DNA of 64,000 nt from Sphingobacterium thalpophilum (GTDB taxonomy: Bacteria; Bacteroidota; Bacteroidia; Sphingobacteriales; Sphingobacteriaceae): the NCBI RefSeq assembly GCF_038396785.1, contig NZ_CP151087.1, positions 1,860,001-1,924,000 on the forward strand, given 5' to 3'. This document shows positions 9,180 through 18,617 of this stretch, piece by piece (positions within the stretch are counted from its first letter, which is position 1; each line of letters opens with the position of its first letter). A program made the position numbers and the translations under genes. Under the pieces are notes generated by a model. The model was not told the DNA's origin, did no database searches, and was given only the letters and a program-made list of their open reading frames with translations.

Positions 9180-12100
9180 TTAAAAATTAATATAAGCCTG
9201 TAACGAATAAGTCGTCGGAATTGGGTATTTACGTCCACCCCAAGCCGCCTGTTCGGGGTCAAAAATCTTAACGTTATCCCAGATATATAGGTTGTTTCCA
9301 ACAAACTGAAGATCCATGGATTTGACACCTAATCGCTTTAAGAAATTCGGGCTTACATTATAGCTCAACGTAAGTTCTTGCAATCGCAAATAGCGGGCAT
9401 CATCCATCCAAAAGGAGGATAACTGACTGTTGTTCCTGTTATTACCATATTGCAAACGCGGGAATTTGGCATTTGGATTTTCGGCTAAGGATAAATCAAT
9501 ACCATGCTGTAGCGCATAATCTCTCGGGATCCAACGATTGGCAGGATCATTAGCCATGGTAATGACGTTACCATCTGTACCGCCGAAGAAGGGCATATAG
9601 CCCATACCCGTATTTTCAGTAACATCTTTATATTTCATCGGCTGCCCAACATAGAAGAAGGAAGTCTTACCTGTTCCTTTGAAAAGGACACCTAATGATA
9701 GATTTTTGTAACGGAACTCTCCCCCGAATCCATACATGATTAATGGATAGTTACTATGGGTCAATGGTACTTTATCAAGGGTATTAATGATACCATCACC
9801 ATTCACATCCTTGTATTTAATATCACCGGGTAATACCGTTCCAAAGCTTTGTGTCGGACTGTATTTAATGTCATCTTCGTCTTTAAATAAGCCTAATGCT
9901 TGATAACCACGAATGGAATTATGAGGATAACCATTATACTCTAGGTAAGAATACTCTAGGTAAGCCTGTTCCCAGTTTTGCACAACATTTTTTGAATAAG
10001 TGAAGTTACCCCGCAAAGTAAGGGTCATATCACTATTCAACTTGGTGGTGTAGCTAATATTACCATCAGCACCCGAGCTCTTCATACGCCCCACATTGGC
10101 ATACGGATTAGAAATTACGCCCACATAATCCGGCACTTGCACCCGCGGTTGAAAAATACCGTTCCGTTGATCTTGGAAAAAGTCTATAACAAAATCAATT
10201 TTATTATTAAAGAGCTTTCCTTCAATACCCAAATTGGATTTAATAGCTCTTTCCCACGCTAGATTGTCTGCACCGATACGGGTTTCGGTAATCGTTTCTA
10301 TCCCATCAATTCCCCAGACCTTATTCCGATCTATATCCGCCTTAGTGAGGTAGGGGAAACGTACGTCATCTACAATTCTATCGTTACCTACAGTACCATA
10401 AGACGCCCTGATTTTGAAGTAATCTAACCAAGGAGCTACATTCTTCATAAATTGGTAACTTGTAGGTACCCATCCTATCGCTACCGAAGGAAAAAAACCA
10501 TACTGGCGACCAGGTTGAAAATTCTCGGAACCGGTATAACCGAAATTGGCATCCAATAGGTAAGTATCCTTATAACCATAGGTAAATCTACTGGAAACAC
10601 CTTGATAACGAACAGGTATCGCCGTCAAATTATTGGTTGCATCATCCGTATTTTTGGCATCGCTCAGGTAATAATAAACTAAAGCTGAAGTACGATGATC
10701 TTCTCCAAATTTTTTATCATAATTAAGTGTAGACTCAAAATGATACTTTCGATATTGGCTTACGAATTTTGAATAGGACGCGGGCCTTTCCTGTACCTTT
10801 TGAACCATGATCAATGACCCATCCAAATTACGGCCTGTTGCTTCATACAATGCAGGCTGCATCCACCTACGTTCAGAAAAATAGCTCTGGATATCATAAG
10901 CACCTTGACCACGGATTTTCAGCCCTTCAAGCACACTGCTCAAGTCCTGATCCAATGCCAGTGTTACCTTACCTTTATAGTTTTGATTATTATAGTTACC
11001 TGTACGGTTGATCATCACATAAGGTGATGAACGCTGCCCTGATCCAACCCCGGGTAATAAGCCATTAGAGTACTGAAGCGGGATGGAAATGGGCGTAAGT
11101 GTCGATTGTGTTTTCCAGATATCATCCGTATTACCATAACCAGGTTCTTTTTTAACAGATAGAAAGCCATCTGAACCCAAAAATACCTTCGTTGTTTTGG
11201 TTAAGTTAATATCAAGATTAACACGGTAATTGTAAGTATTGTAGCCAACATTAGAACTGTAAATACTATTCTTATCGACTTTGTACGCTGCTGTTTCGCT
11301 ATTACCGCCCAAACTCAGGAAGTATCGTGCTACCTCAGAACCGCCGCGCCCAGAGGCATAATAGCTCTGACGCCAAAAGCTTCGGTTTAGAATCTCATCC
11401 TGCCAACTGACATCTGGATACATATCTGGATCTAGATGTTGTTGTATAATACCTAATTCTGTATCATTAAACAAGGGCTCGCTCCCCCGCACTACGGAAG
11501 CTTCATTAGCCAATAGGGCATAATCATAAGCACGTAGGTATTTCGGTAGGCGATTAAGTCGTGATAACGTAGAGTTTGCTCGCCCTGTAATCTGGATACG
11601 GTCTACGGTACCGCGTTTAGTGGTTACCAATACAACGCCATTTGCACCCCGCACACCATATACCGCTGTTGCCGAAGCATCTTTCAGAATGGAGAAACTC
11701 TCCACATCAGCGGGATCGATCGTATTTAAATCACCTTCAAGTCCATCAATAAGCACTAAGGCTTTCGCATTGGCACCAAATGTACCAATACCACGCACCC
11801 AAAAATCTGCAATATTTGCTCCAGGCTCACCCGAGGTCTGCATCGAAATAATACCAGCGGCGCGGCCCCCTAACATATTCGCGATAGAAGGTGCGGGACT
11901 TTGTAACTGTTTTACATCTACTGTTGTAATGGCACCTACAGAACTAATTTTTCGCTGTTTGGCTCCCAGACCGACAACCACAACCTCGTCGATATTGGTG
12001 CTCTTGTCCAGCATCTTTAATTCAAGATTACTGGTGGATTCTACCACCAAATGCTCGGCAACGTCATAGCCCACACTGGTAAATACCAACCAGTCTCCAT

Positions 12101-12311
12101 ACACAGCTTTAATAGTAAACTTTCCCTTATCATCTGTAGAAGTTGCTCCTTTCGGTTTATCCTTGACATAGATTGATACTTTAGATATAGGTTGCCCCTT
12201 GCTATCAACGACAGTTCCGGCAATCGTTAACTGTTCTTCTGTTTGTTGTGCAAGCGCAGGTGATAGCCAGAGGCACAGCGGCAGCATGCACAAAAAATAA
12301 AAAATCTTCAT
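9180..12311 (-). CDS. SusC/RagA family TonB-dependent receptor, 1043 aa
   Basis: Outer-membrane active importer paired with SusD. The order is: signal peptide cleaved after ALAQ, carboxypeptidase-D-like domain (about 25-105, TIAGTVVDSKGQPI), the NIDEVVVVGLG TonB-box/linker region, plug domain (about 110-240, with ATAVYGVRGANGVVLVTTKRG), and a 22-strand barrel ending in an aromatic-terminated strand (SLQAYINF). There is no N-terminal STN domain, so regulation through a FecR anti-sigma is not expected. It is the second gene of the operon, 19 bp after the NHL gene. Confidence 0.97.
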   Translation of the reverse strand: MKIFYFLCMLPLCLWLSPALAQQTEEQLTIAGTVVDSKGQPISKVSIYVKDKPKGATSTDDKGKFTIKAVYGDWLVFTSVGYDVAEHLVVESTSNLELKMLDKSTNIDEVVVVGLGAKQRKISSVGAITTVDVKQLQSPAPSIANMLGGRAAGIISMQTSGEPGANIADFWVRGIGTFGANAKALVLIDGLEGDLNTIDPADVESFSILKDASATAVYGVRGANGVVLVTTKRGTVDRIQITGRANSTLSRLNRLPKYLRAYDYALLANEASVVRGSEPLFNDTELGIIQQHLDPDMYPDVSWQDEILNRSFWRQSYYASGRGGSEVARYFLSLGGNSETAAYKVDKNSIYSSNVGYNTYNYRVNLDINLTKTTKVFLGSDGFLSVKKEPGYGNTDDIWKTQSTLTPISIPLQYSNGLLPGVGSGQRSSPYVMINRTGNYNNQNYKGKVTLALDQDLSSVLEGLKIRGQGAYDIQSYFSERRWMQPALYEATGRNLDGSLIMVQKVQERPASYSKFVSQYRKYHFESTLNYDKKFGEDHRTSALVYYYLSDAKNTDDATNNLTAIPVRYQGVSSRFTYGYKDTYLLDANFGYTGSENFQPGRQYGFFPSVAIGWVPTSYQFMKNVAPWLDYFKIRASYGTVGNDRIVDDVRFPYLTKADIDRNKVWGIDGIETITETRIGADNLAWERAIKSNLGIEGKLFNNKIDFVIDFFQDQRNGIFQPRVQVPDYVGVISNPYANVGRMKSSGADGNISYTTKLNSDMTLTLRGNFTYSKNVVQNWEQAYLEYSYLEYNGYPHNSIRGYQALGLFKDEDDIKYSPTQSFGTVLPGDIKYKDVNGDGIINTLDKVPLTHSNYPLIMYGFGGEFRYKNLSLGVLFKGTGKTSFFYVGQPMKYKDVTENTGMGYMPFFGGTDGNVITMANDPANRWIPRDYALQHGIDLSLAENPNAKFPRLQYGNNRNNSQLSSFWMDDARYLRLQELTLSYNVSPNFLKRLGVKSMDLQFVGNNLYIWDNVKIFDPEQAAWGGRKYPIPTTYSLQAYINF

Positions 12312-12330
12312 AATATAATAAGTAGGTTAA

Positions 12331-13656
12331 TTATTCGATAACTAATTTACGGATGCGCGCATTGCTCCAATCGGCGATATAGATATCGCCCTGATCATTC
12401 ACCGCAACTCCCCAAGGTTGGTTGAACTGCGACTCTACAGGCCCACCGTCTTTATAACCAGCTTTAGTCGGTTGTCCGGCAACAGTAGAAACAATTCCAT
12501 CAGCCGATAGCATACGGATACAGTGATTACCATAATCGGCAATAAACATATTTCCGGTCTTGTCAAATTTGATATCCTTTGGATAATTGAAAATTGCATC
12601 TTTAACGGGGCCGTCGCGAAATCCCGACCCACCCGGTGCATTGATACGTTTGAAGCCTTCGTTGATATGTTCAGGACGTAGGTCTAATACAGAAATTCCT
12701 TGTGCAAACGTGTTCGGGCTAGCGTTTGAGTGTAACGTAATATACAACTCCCAAGGTTTTGCTGGATTAATAGCCTGTCCATATTGTGAACCATAAGGCC
12801 CTTTGTGCACGATCGTCGCAGCATATGTCACCGGATCTATTTTAGCGATATGACCATCACGGAAGCGTGTATATAAATGGCCATCGTAGGGGCAAAAAGT
12901 CACAAAGTTGGCATATCTATCCGCCTGAACAATTTTGCCGTAATCAGCTGCTGAGAACTGTGCATTCCGCTGGCGAAGTGTCCAAGCTTCTCTTGGATCA
13001 AAGGAAAAAAACACTTCCGCAACCGACTCGTGCGAAACTGTCATAATACCTGTTTCCCGATCCACTGTCACCCCGTTGGCATAAGGGTTTGGTGAGGATG
13101 CAGCTGAATATAAAGGGGTAACGATATTTTCCTTTTCGTTGATACGCGCTATCCCAAATGATCCACCATCACGCCAGGTCATAAATAGGTTGCCTTGCGC
13201 GTCCATATCTAGGTATTTGCCATAGACATGTGCCTGATCGAGTGTACCTGCTAAAAAGTCCTTATCCCCTGTACCAGTAACTGTACTGACCTGCGCCTGG
13301 ATATGATAAGTAAATGATTTATCATAAATCAATGAATCTTTACCGATGACAACCGAAATTTTGGGATCATCACCAGGAAGACGTGGCACAATAGCATAAA
13401 TACGTTCTCCACTTGAGGAGACTACTGCAGCCCGTGCATTATTAAAATACACTTTGATCTTATTTGGATCGGATCCAAAGTTTTGACCATCTAATAAGAT
13501 TTTATCCTTAGCTCCGCCTTCTGCAGGATAGAAAGAAGAGAGCACGACCGGTTTATTGGGATCATGCTCACCTTGCCTTGTTGCAACATCTTCTTTACAA
13601 TAAGAAAAAAACAGCAACGATAACAAAGAGAATGTTAATTGATTATATTTTTTCAT
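12331..13656 (-). CDS. IPT/TIG plus NHL-repeat lipoprotein, 441 aa
   Basis: The signal peptide ends in FFSYC, so the protein is lipid-anchored. Residues about 35-115 form an IPT/TIG Ig-like domain (SFYPAEGGAKDKILLDGQNF). The rest is a beta-propeller with NHL repeats, clearest near the C-terminus (PKDIKFDKTGNMFIADYGNH, then WGVAVNDQGDIYIADWSNAR). IPT/NHL lipoproteins commonly sit with SusC/SusD systems and are presumed surface glycan-binding proteins. It is the first gene of the operon, so the promoter should lie in 13657-13900. Confidence 0.88.
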   Translation of the reverse strand: MKKYNQLTFSLLSLLFFSYCKEDVATRQGEHDPNKPVVLSSFYPAEGGAKDKILLDGQNFGSDPNKIKVYFNNARAAVVSSSGERIYAIVPRLPGDDPKISVVIGKDSLIYDKSFTYHIQAQVSTVTGTGDKDFLAGTLDQAHVYGKYLDMDAQGNLFMTWRDGGSFGIARINEKENIVTPLYSAASSPNPYANGVTVDRETGIMTVSHESVAEVFFSFDPREAWTLRQRNAQFSAADYGKIVQADRYANFVTFCPYDGHLYTRFRDGHIAKIDPVTYAATIVHKGPYGSQYGQAINPAKPWELYITLHSNASPNTFAQGISVLDLRPEHINEGFKRINAPGGSGFRDGPVKDAIFNYPKDIKFDKTGNMFIADYGNHCIRMLSADGIVSTVAGQPTKAGYKDGGPVESQFNQPWGVAVNDQGDIYIADWSNARIRKLVIE

Positions 13657-13716
13657 AATAATTTTGGTTAAACAAATCTATAACTGGTTCTGACTTGAGA
13701 TCGAATACAATTCAGA

Positions 13717-13757
13717 AAAACAAACAAAACAAATATTTCAAAACAAACAAAACAAAT
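13717..13757. repeat. Two 18-bp direct repeats upstream of the SusC/SusD operon
   Basis: AAAACAAACAAAACAAAT occurs at 13717-13734 and again at 13740-13757, a 23-bp period. On the minus strand each copy offers several TTTG elements, the Bacteroidota -33 motif. The repeats begin 61 bp upstream of the first operon gene, so a promoter or operator role is plausible but unproved. Confidence 0.6.
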
Positions 13758-14197
13758 GTATTTTTTAAAAATTGAAAGAATAAGAAATAAACAACACAAG
13801 TTAAAACAGGTATAAGATTTAGATTAAAACGCTGCAAAACTAACAAACAAGACCACAAAAACTACCATAACAATGATTACCATATTGTTAACATTGTTTT
13901 AATTTAAAAATAAGTAGTTAGTTTCATATTTAAGAAAAAAAAACAAAAAGAAACATCACCAAAACAAAACGAAACAACATTCTTGTAACATCTCAATTCA
14001 CAGTTTACGCAGATACTAAGACAAACCGTGGTGTTTTCTTTCACTTCCCATATTTTGGGGATTTTTGCGGGACATTAAAAAAAACAAAAAAATTGGCAGT
14101 TAAATGATGATATCGCAACTAGTTCATCCTTTTTCATAAATCCTTCGTACCTGCCTCGCCCCTTATTCGGAGGCCGCCCGCTTCTTCTCCACTGTTT

Positions 14198-14258
14198 CCC
14201 TACTCCTTCCCTACTGATTATGTAGGCAATATGTAGAGAATCTGTAGGAAATATGTAG
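14198..14258. repeat. Array of 11-bp-phased CTAC/GTAG elements
   Basis: Two CCCTACT units about 11 bp apart (CTACT at 14200 and 14211) are followed by four TGTAG units on the opposite orientation, with hexamers starting at 14220, 14231, 14242 and 14253, exactly 11 bp apart. Each unit therefore faces the same side of the helix. Confidence 0.65.
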
Positions 14259-14464
14259 GCGCATTCCGAAGATGGCACGAACCAGACACGAAAAAATGGT
14301 GAATAAAGGGGAGAGAAAAAGAGCATAATGATTAGCCAATTTTCGGCCACCATATGGCCGCTTTTTGGCCAAAAAACCTTCCATATCCTTGAACTGGTAA
14401 CAGTTAAAAATTCAGGAAAATGAAAAAAAATCTAGCGCCATACAGCCATTGTTCAGTGCGAGCA

Positions 14465-14502
14465 TGTCCTAGTCTTGTCCTAATTTCTCCAAAAGTGTCC
14501 TT
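14465..14502. repeat. Second phased array, TGTCCTA elements
   Basis: TGTCCTA at 14465-14471 and 14476-14482 (11-bp spacing), a weaker TTCTCCA at about 14485-14491, and TGTCCTT at 14496-14502. The array is flanked by the 10-bp direct repeat GTGCGAGCAT at 14456-14465 and 14515-14524. Confidence 0.5.
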
Positions 14503-14916
14503 ATTTCGCAAGAGGTGCGAGCATTCCCACTAAAATCCAGTATTATGTATTTTGAAAACTAGTGGGCTAGTACGGAAAATGTACAACTCTTTCTCCAGAT
14601 TTGGACAACTTTTAACCTTATATACTCGATATATTTGGGATCAATTCAGCAGTGACAGGAAGTAGTGTCGATCAATTGAGAAGTAATGCAGTTGATTTAG
14701 GAATTAATTCTACAATATAAAACAATCACAAATTCTATGTTTGAATTCACTCATCCATTAGCTGGGATTTAGGCGTAGTCAATAAATAACAGTCAAACCG
14801 AGCTATAAAATAGCAAAAATATATTAAATAAACATGTGCTGGACGGTAGTATTTAGTAAATAAATTATAAATACTTTTCCATACCGTAAAAGTTGAAAAA
14901 TAAACCACGATCAATT

Positions 14917-15933
14917 ATGAAGAAGACCTTCAAATTTATATTACCAAAAGTAGCTTATTTCGAGGACGAAAAACACCCATTTCTCACCCAATTACCTGGT
15001 GCCAAGCGTAATCTATATGAGGATCCTTCTATCCAGCTTGTAGAGGAATACATAGATTACCGGCAGACCATATTATATCGGCTACAGGCCCATGTGCCCA
15101 CTGATTGTATCGTGCAACTTAAAACAAACAGGCCAGACTTTCACCTGATTTATACCAAGAACGCGACGGACGATATTATCGTTCAAAAACATGGTACCAA
15201 AAACGAAATAGTACTTCCCCATAGACATAGTACTTTTACCTACATTCCGCGCAGTAAATTCGATATACTGCTAAAGCCCGGGAATTACCTGGTCTACGGG
15301 CTATTGATTGATATCGGCCTGGTGCGGGACATCATCTACCATCACGGCCACTTTCTATCCGAATTAAAAAATGCCAGAAAAAGGGATAAATCCAGTCTTT
15401 ACCAGACCGCCTTATGGCCGATCAAAGAGCTGACTGATTACCAGCTCAACCGCATTGAAACACTCTTTTTCAACTATAGCAAACAAAACGAAGCAAAGGT
15501 TGTCGAGCAGATTTACCAGTTATTTGATATCGCCGAATCAAAACAATTTGCATTCTATGAGAAACTGAGCGAAAGTGAAATACTGGCCAGAAAAGCTAGA
15601 ACAATGATCCATGATATCGTCAACCAAGGTTTTCAGGAAGTGAATATAAGCCTGATTGCCACTATCCTAAGCGTTTCTGATGCCCACCTGACGCGCTGCC
15701 ATAAACGCCATTACAGACAGACTCTTTTACAGTATAGGGACGAAATACTCCTTCCGCTGGCAAAAGAAAGATTGCTTTCGACTTATAGTATTGGCGAAGT
15801 AGCCAATTTTTGCGGATTTAAATACCCAAGTGGTTTCTCCAAATATTTTGAAAAACGGGTAGGCCTGTATCCCTCCGATTATATTGAACTCCATCGTAAT
15901 CCCGACAATGACAAAAATGAATACATCATATGA
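14917..15933 (+). CDS. AraC-family transcriptional regulator, 338 aa
   Basis: DNA-binding regulator. The C-terminal about 100 residues form the double helix-turn-helix of AraC proteins, with the second motif clear (IGEVANFCGFKYPSGFSKYF followed by VGLYPSDY). The N-terminal about 220 residues are a private sensor-type domain that I do not recognise. An upstream in-frame TTG at 14893 exists, but the ATG at 14917 (MKKTFKFILPK) gives the more natural start. It is convergent with the truncated susC and lies downstream of the phased repeats, which are possible operator DNA. Its target is unknown; genes of this kind often accompany mobile or accessory SusC loci. Confidence 0.85.
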   Translation: MKKTFKFILPKVAYFEDEKHPFLTQLPGAKRNLYEDPSIQLVEEYIDYRQTILYRLQAHVPTDCIVQLKTNRPDFHLIYTKNATDDIIVQKHGTKNEIVLPHRHSTFTYIPRSKFDILLKPGNYLVYGLLIDIGLVRDIIYHHGHFLSELKNARKRDKSSLYQTALWPIKELTDYQLNRIETLFFNYSKQNEAKVVEQIYQLFDIAESKQFAFYEKLSESEILARKARTMIHDIVNQGFQEVNISLIATILSVSDAHLTRCHKRHYRQTLLQYRDEILLPLAKERLLSTYSIGEVANFCGFKYPSGFSKYFEKRVGLYPSDYIELHRNPDNDKNEYII

Positions 15934-15988
15934 TCAAAAATGGATAAATGAATTCACCGAGGCTGCCTTACCTTTGAAATACGCTTAA
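15917..15988 (+). pseudogene. Possible 5' remnant of a gene overlapping araC end (23 codons)
   Basis: A short frame starting ATG at 15917, overlapping the last 17 bases of the AraC gene, reads MNTSYDQKWINEFTEAALPL and then stops at 15988. The overlap and the protein-like composition suggest the start of a translationally coupled second gene whose body was lost at the rearrangement near 15990-16190. It could equally be chance. Confidence 0.25.
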
Positions 15989-16057
15989 AGAACGAAAAGC
16001 AAAAGAGATGGCAGGCGTACAAGTGCCATGCGATCCCCGTCTTTCCCGACTGGGAGT

Positions 16058-16104
16058 CCAGCTATCTTCGGTACGTCTGCGAAAGGTTGGGAGGAGATAG
16101 CTGG
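16058..16104. repeat. 10-bp perfect inverted repeat near a breakpoint
   Basis: CCAGCTATCT at 16058-16067 and AGATAGCTGG at 16095-16104, separated by 27 bp, in a G+C-rich stretch lying between the convergent AraC gene and the truncated susC. It could be a terminator stem without a T-run or a recombination site. Confidence 0.5.
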
Positions 16105-16188
16105 AGCAAAATAAAATAGGGACGCGGGTACAGCGATAAAGTGCAAAACAACACAGAGGGCAGGCCGCACCCAGGATGTGCCGCTGCG

Positions 16189-17988
16189 CTACAGGTTATG
16201 GATAGGTAAAATGAACGAAGATGAAAAGTTATTGATTTCCCTTACCTCGGCCCCGGCTATCCCCTGAAGGCGGTGCCCCCTGCCCAGCTGCCTGTCGATG
16301 TCCAGCTGGGTCCGGAGGGAATAGCCCCATAGTTTGGCATTGCTTCTGTCCTGTATGCCACCATCAGGTATCCCATAGGTCGTCTTGCCTCCGTTTATGG
16401 CTGTAAAGCGGTTGTACAGGTTCCGGGTATAATAACTGTTTTCTTCCAGTAATGACGAGGATTCTGTTAGGGCACGGTTCAGCTGCGACTGAAGGGTGAA
16501 CCGTAGGCCTTTAGCTAAGTCGTAACCCAGATCAAGCCCCGCGACAATCTGCTGATTTTCTGACCTGCTACCGGTTCTTTCGAGCTCATCCAGGGGGACA
16601 AAATTCCAATTCCTGGATACCAGCCCCTGATTTTGGTCGATAAACGTTCTGTCATAGTCCGTGTAGAGTATGTCATTAACCCCGTCGCTGTTTTTCAATT
16701 GTGCATATGGATAGAGTTCTTTGTTGTTGACCTTGATGTGGCCGTAGCCTACCATATTGGAAGTGTTATACATGGTGCCCGTGATCCTGCTAAAAGAAAG
16801 GTCTGTCGAAAGGGTCAGTTTTGATACCGGCCTGTAGGTCTGGCTAAATCTGGCCGTGATCCTATCCTGGCCGTTTGTTGGCATACTATAGGTATTTTTA
16901 TTGTAACCGAGCGAAAAAGAATAGCTTACCTTATCCCCGCCTCCACGCAGGCCTATGGAAGAGCTGCTTTCAATAGCATTTCTGTAAACAAAGTTCAGAA
17001 AATCATTTCTTACGTCAATTCCCCGCAGTACTCCTAATCGTTCCTCGAGCTCCTTTTCGCTGATTTCCTGTTTCTGTTGCTGAATGAGAAGCTTTACGAC
17101 TGGCGTGATCACCGGCTTTTTGCTGTCATTGATCTGTGTACCATAAAAACCTTTTTCAAAAAGAAACCTCTCCATGTCAATAAAATCACTGGACGAGGCG
17201 GTCTGGCGCGAGAACAGGTCCGGTTTTCTCGAAACCATCAAGCTGGAGGAAACATCTACGAAAAGAGGCTGGTTCAGTTTGCCTTTTTTTGTTGTGATGA
17301 CCAGTACACCATTTCCGGCCCGTACACCCCAGATTGAGGCGGCGGCAGCGTCCTTTAGCACGGTAACTGTTTCTATATCCTGGGGATTGATATTTTCAAG
17401 CGTGCCCTCAAAAGGGAAGTTATCCACAACGATCAGGGGAAAGGTCTGGCCTATAAGGCTGGACTGTCCCCTAATGGTGAGGTTGGGCTGTTGCGCCGCT
17501 CCATTAAAATTATAGCCGGTCCTATCCGTATAGGCACCTGAAATAAGACCATCTATCCTGTCAAGTAGGTTTCCCGATGTATTATACTGTATTTCTCGCT
17601 CGCTGATCGTTGCTACGGAGCCGGTAGAAGCCCTTCTGTCAATACGCTGATATCCGGTGTTGATCTTCACTTCCTCCAGCGTGTTTGACCTTGGGAGCAA
17701 TTCAACAGAAATATATTGCGCGTTTCCCAATAAAATCGGTCGGGATACCGGTACATATTGCACATCCCTGATCAGGATCGTGTCTTGGCCACGGGCAGTC
17801 GGCACAAGGGTAAAATTACCTGTAAGGTCTGATGATGTCGACACATTGTTCCCTTTAAGCATAATGGTTGCGCCCCGGATAGGTCTTCCGTTGGATTTAT
17901 CCACTATCTTTCCTGAAATTGTGATATTGGTCTGCGCAGATAATGAGCTCCACAATATCAGCAGCAGGAGTGTTGTCCATATTTTCAA
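16189..17988 (-). pseudogene. SusC-like TonB-dependent receptor, truncated at 599 aa
   Basis: The N-terminal part is normal: signal peptide ending SLSAQ, carboxypeptidase-D-like domain (TISGKIVDKSNGRPIRGATI), plug domain with DAAAASIWGVRAGNGVLVIT, and the first part of the barrel. The chain then stops at residue 599 just after AGAEVREINNFSSSF, where full-length relatives continue for 400 or more residues. The lost part includes most of the barrel, so a working channel is not expected. No susD follows. Base composition is visibly richer in G+C than the flanking genes, suggesting acquisition. The start overlaps the tlpA stop in an ATGA, showing that the two genes were an operon. Confidence 0.85.
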
Positions 17989-18617
17989 AGCAGCCCCCCT
18001 TTCTTTTGAGTATTGACCTGTTTTCGGCTTTGGATATTTCCGGCTGCTTTGGAGCTTATTGTTGACCAGTCATCGGCTTGTGCCTTTATTATGTTTTCAA
18101 CGTCAAGATATTTGGCAGATGTGATTGCCCTGATCTTATTGCCCTTGATCCATACAATATGCGGTACAGACTGTACTCCGAAATAATAGGTCAGAACGAA
18201 ATCTTCGGCTACAGAGAAGGGCTTGTAGTCCTTGAACCAATATAAAATGGTCTTTGAATGTTCGATTTCGTCGGTAGTTTGCGCAGTAACAGGTATCACG
18301 GAAACGGATGCTGGCAGTTCTATTTCTTTTAGCTTTCGCAGTGAATTCAGGCAGCTTCCGCACCAGGTTGCCCAAAAGTCCAGTACAATGAGTTCCTGCT
18401 TTCCAAAATCATTCAATGTAATCCTTTGTTTTCCGTCTGGGTGGTTTACAGTCAGTAGGTGGAGCCCCCACAATGCGTCTGGAATGGTATCTCCGATCTG
18501 TAATGGCTTGATGCTATTTAGCCCATCCGCCCCGCTGTCTTGGCGGAGCGTCTGAGCAGATAAACCAAACATATAAAACATAAGAGCTAATAAGATAAAC
18601 GCTCTTATGTTCTTCAA
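17985..18617 (-). CDS. TlpA-like periplasmic thiol-disulfide protein, 210 aa
   Basis: Thioredoxin-fold protein, exported. The core reads LIVLDFWATWCGSCLNSL: a CxxC active site (CGSC) inside the WATWC context of TlpA/ResA proteins, with a later cis-Pro loop (SVPHIVWI). The open frame reaches back to 18965, but that extension is Arg-rich and unlike protein of this family. A TTG at 18617 followed by KNIRAFILLALMFYMFGLSA gives a proper signal peptide, so I chose it. Its stop overlaps the susC start by 4 bp. TlpA-like genes are regular companions of some SusC loci; here the susC partner is truncated, so its role is uncertain. Confidence 0.75.
   Translation of the reverse strand: MKNIRAFILLALMFYMFGLSAQTLRQDSGADGLNSIKPLQIGDTIPDALWGLHLLTVNHPDGKQRITLNDFGKQELIVLDFWATWCGSCLNSLRKLKEIELPASVSVIPVTAQTTDEIEHSKTILYWFKDYKPFSVAEDFVLTYYFGVQSVPHIVWIKGNKIRAITSAKYLDVENIIKAQADDWSTISSKAAGNIQSRKQVNTQKKGGLL

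Larger units (their letters stand above)
13657..14916. other. 1.26-kb region without a convincing gene
   Basis: The left part (13657-14000) is very A-rich and should carry the operon promoter; an imperfect dyad with ACAATG/CATTGT halves lies around 13870-13900. The right part is of different composition and holds two groups of short repeats spaced about one helical turn (14198-14258 and 14465-14502), plus a 10-bp direct repeat GTGCGAGCAT at 14456-14465 and 14515-14524. The open frame 14075-14353 on the minus strand looks like chance translation. The next gene to the right is the AraC regulator. Confidence 0.6.

Noticed and set aside
11620..12069. 149-codon frame antisense to the SusC plug region
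   Set aside because: Shadow of a well-conserved SusC gene.
14075..14353. Open frame of 92 codons on the minus strand before the AraC gene
   Set aside because: It covers the phased repeats, contains odd Arg/Gly/Pro-rich and Phe/Cys-rich ends, and has no signal of a folded protein or a partner; treated as chance translation of a repeat-bearing region.
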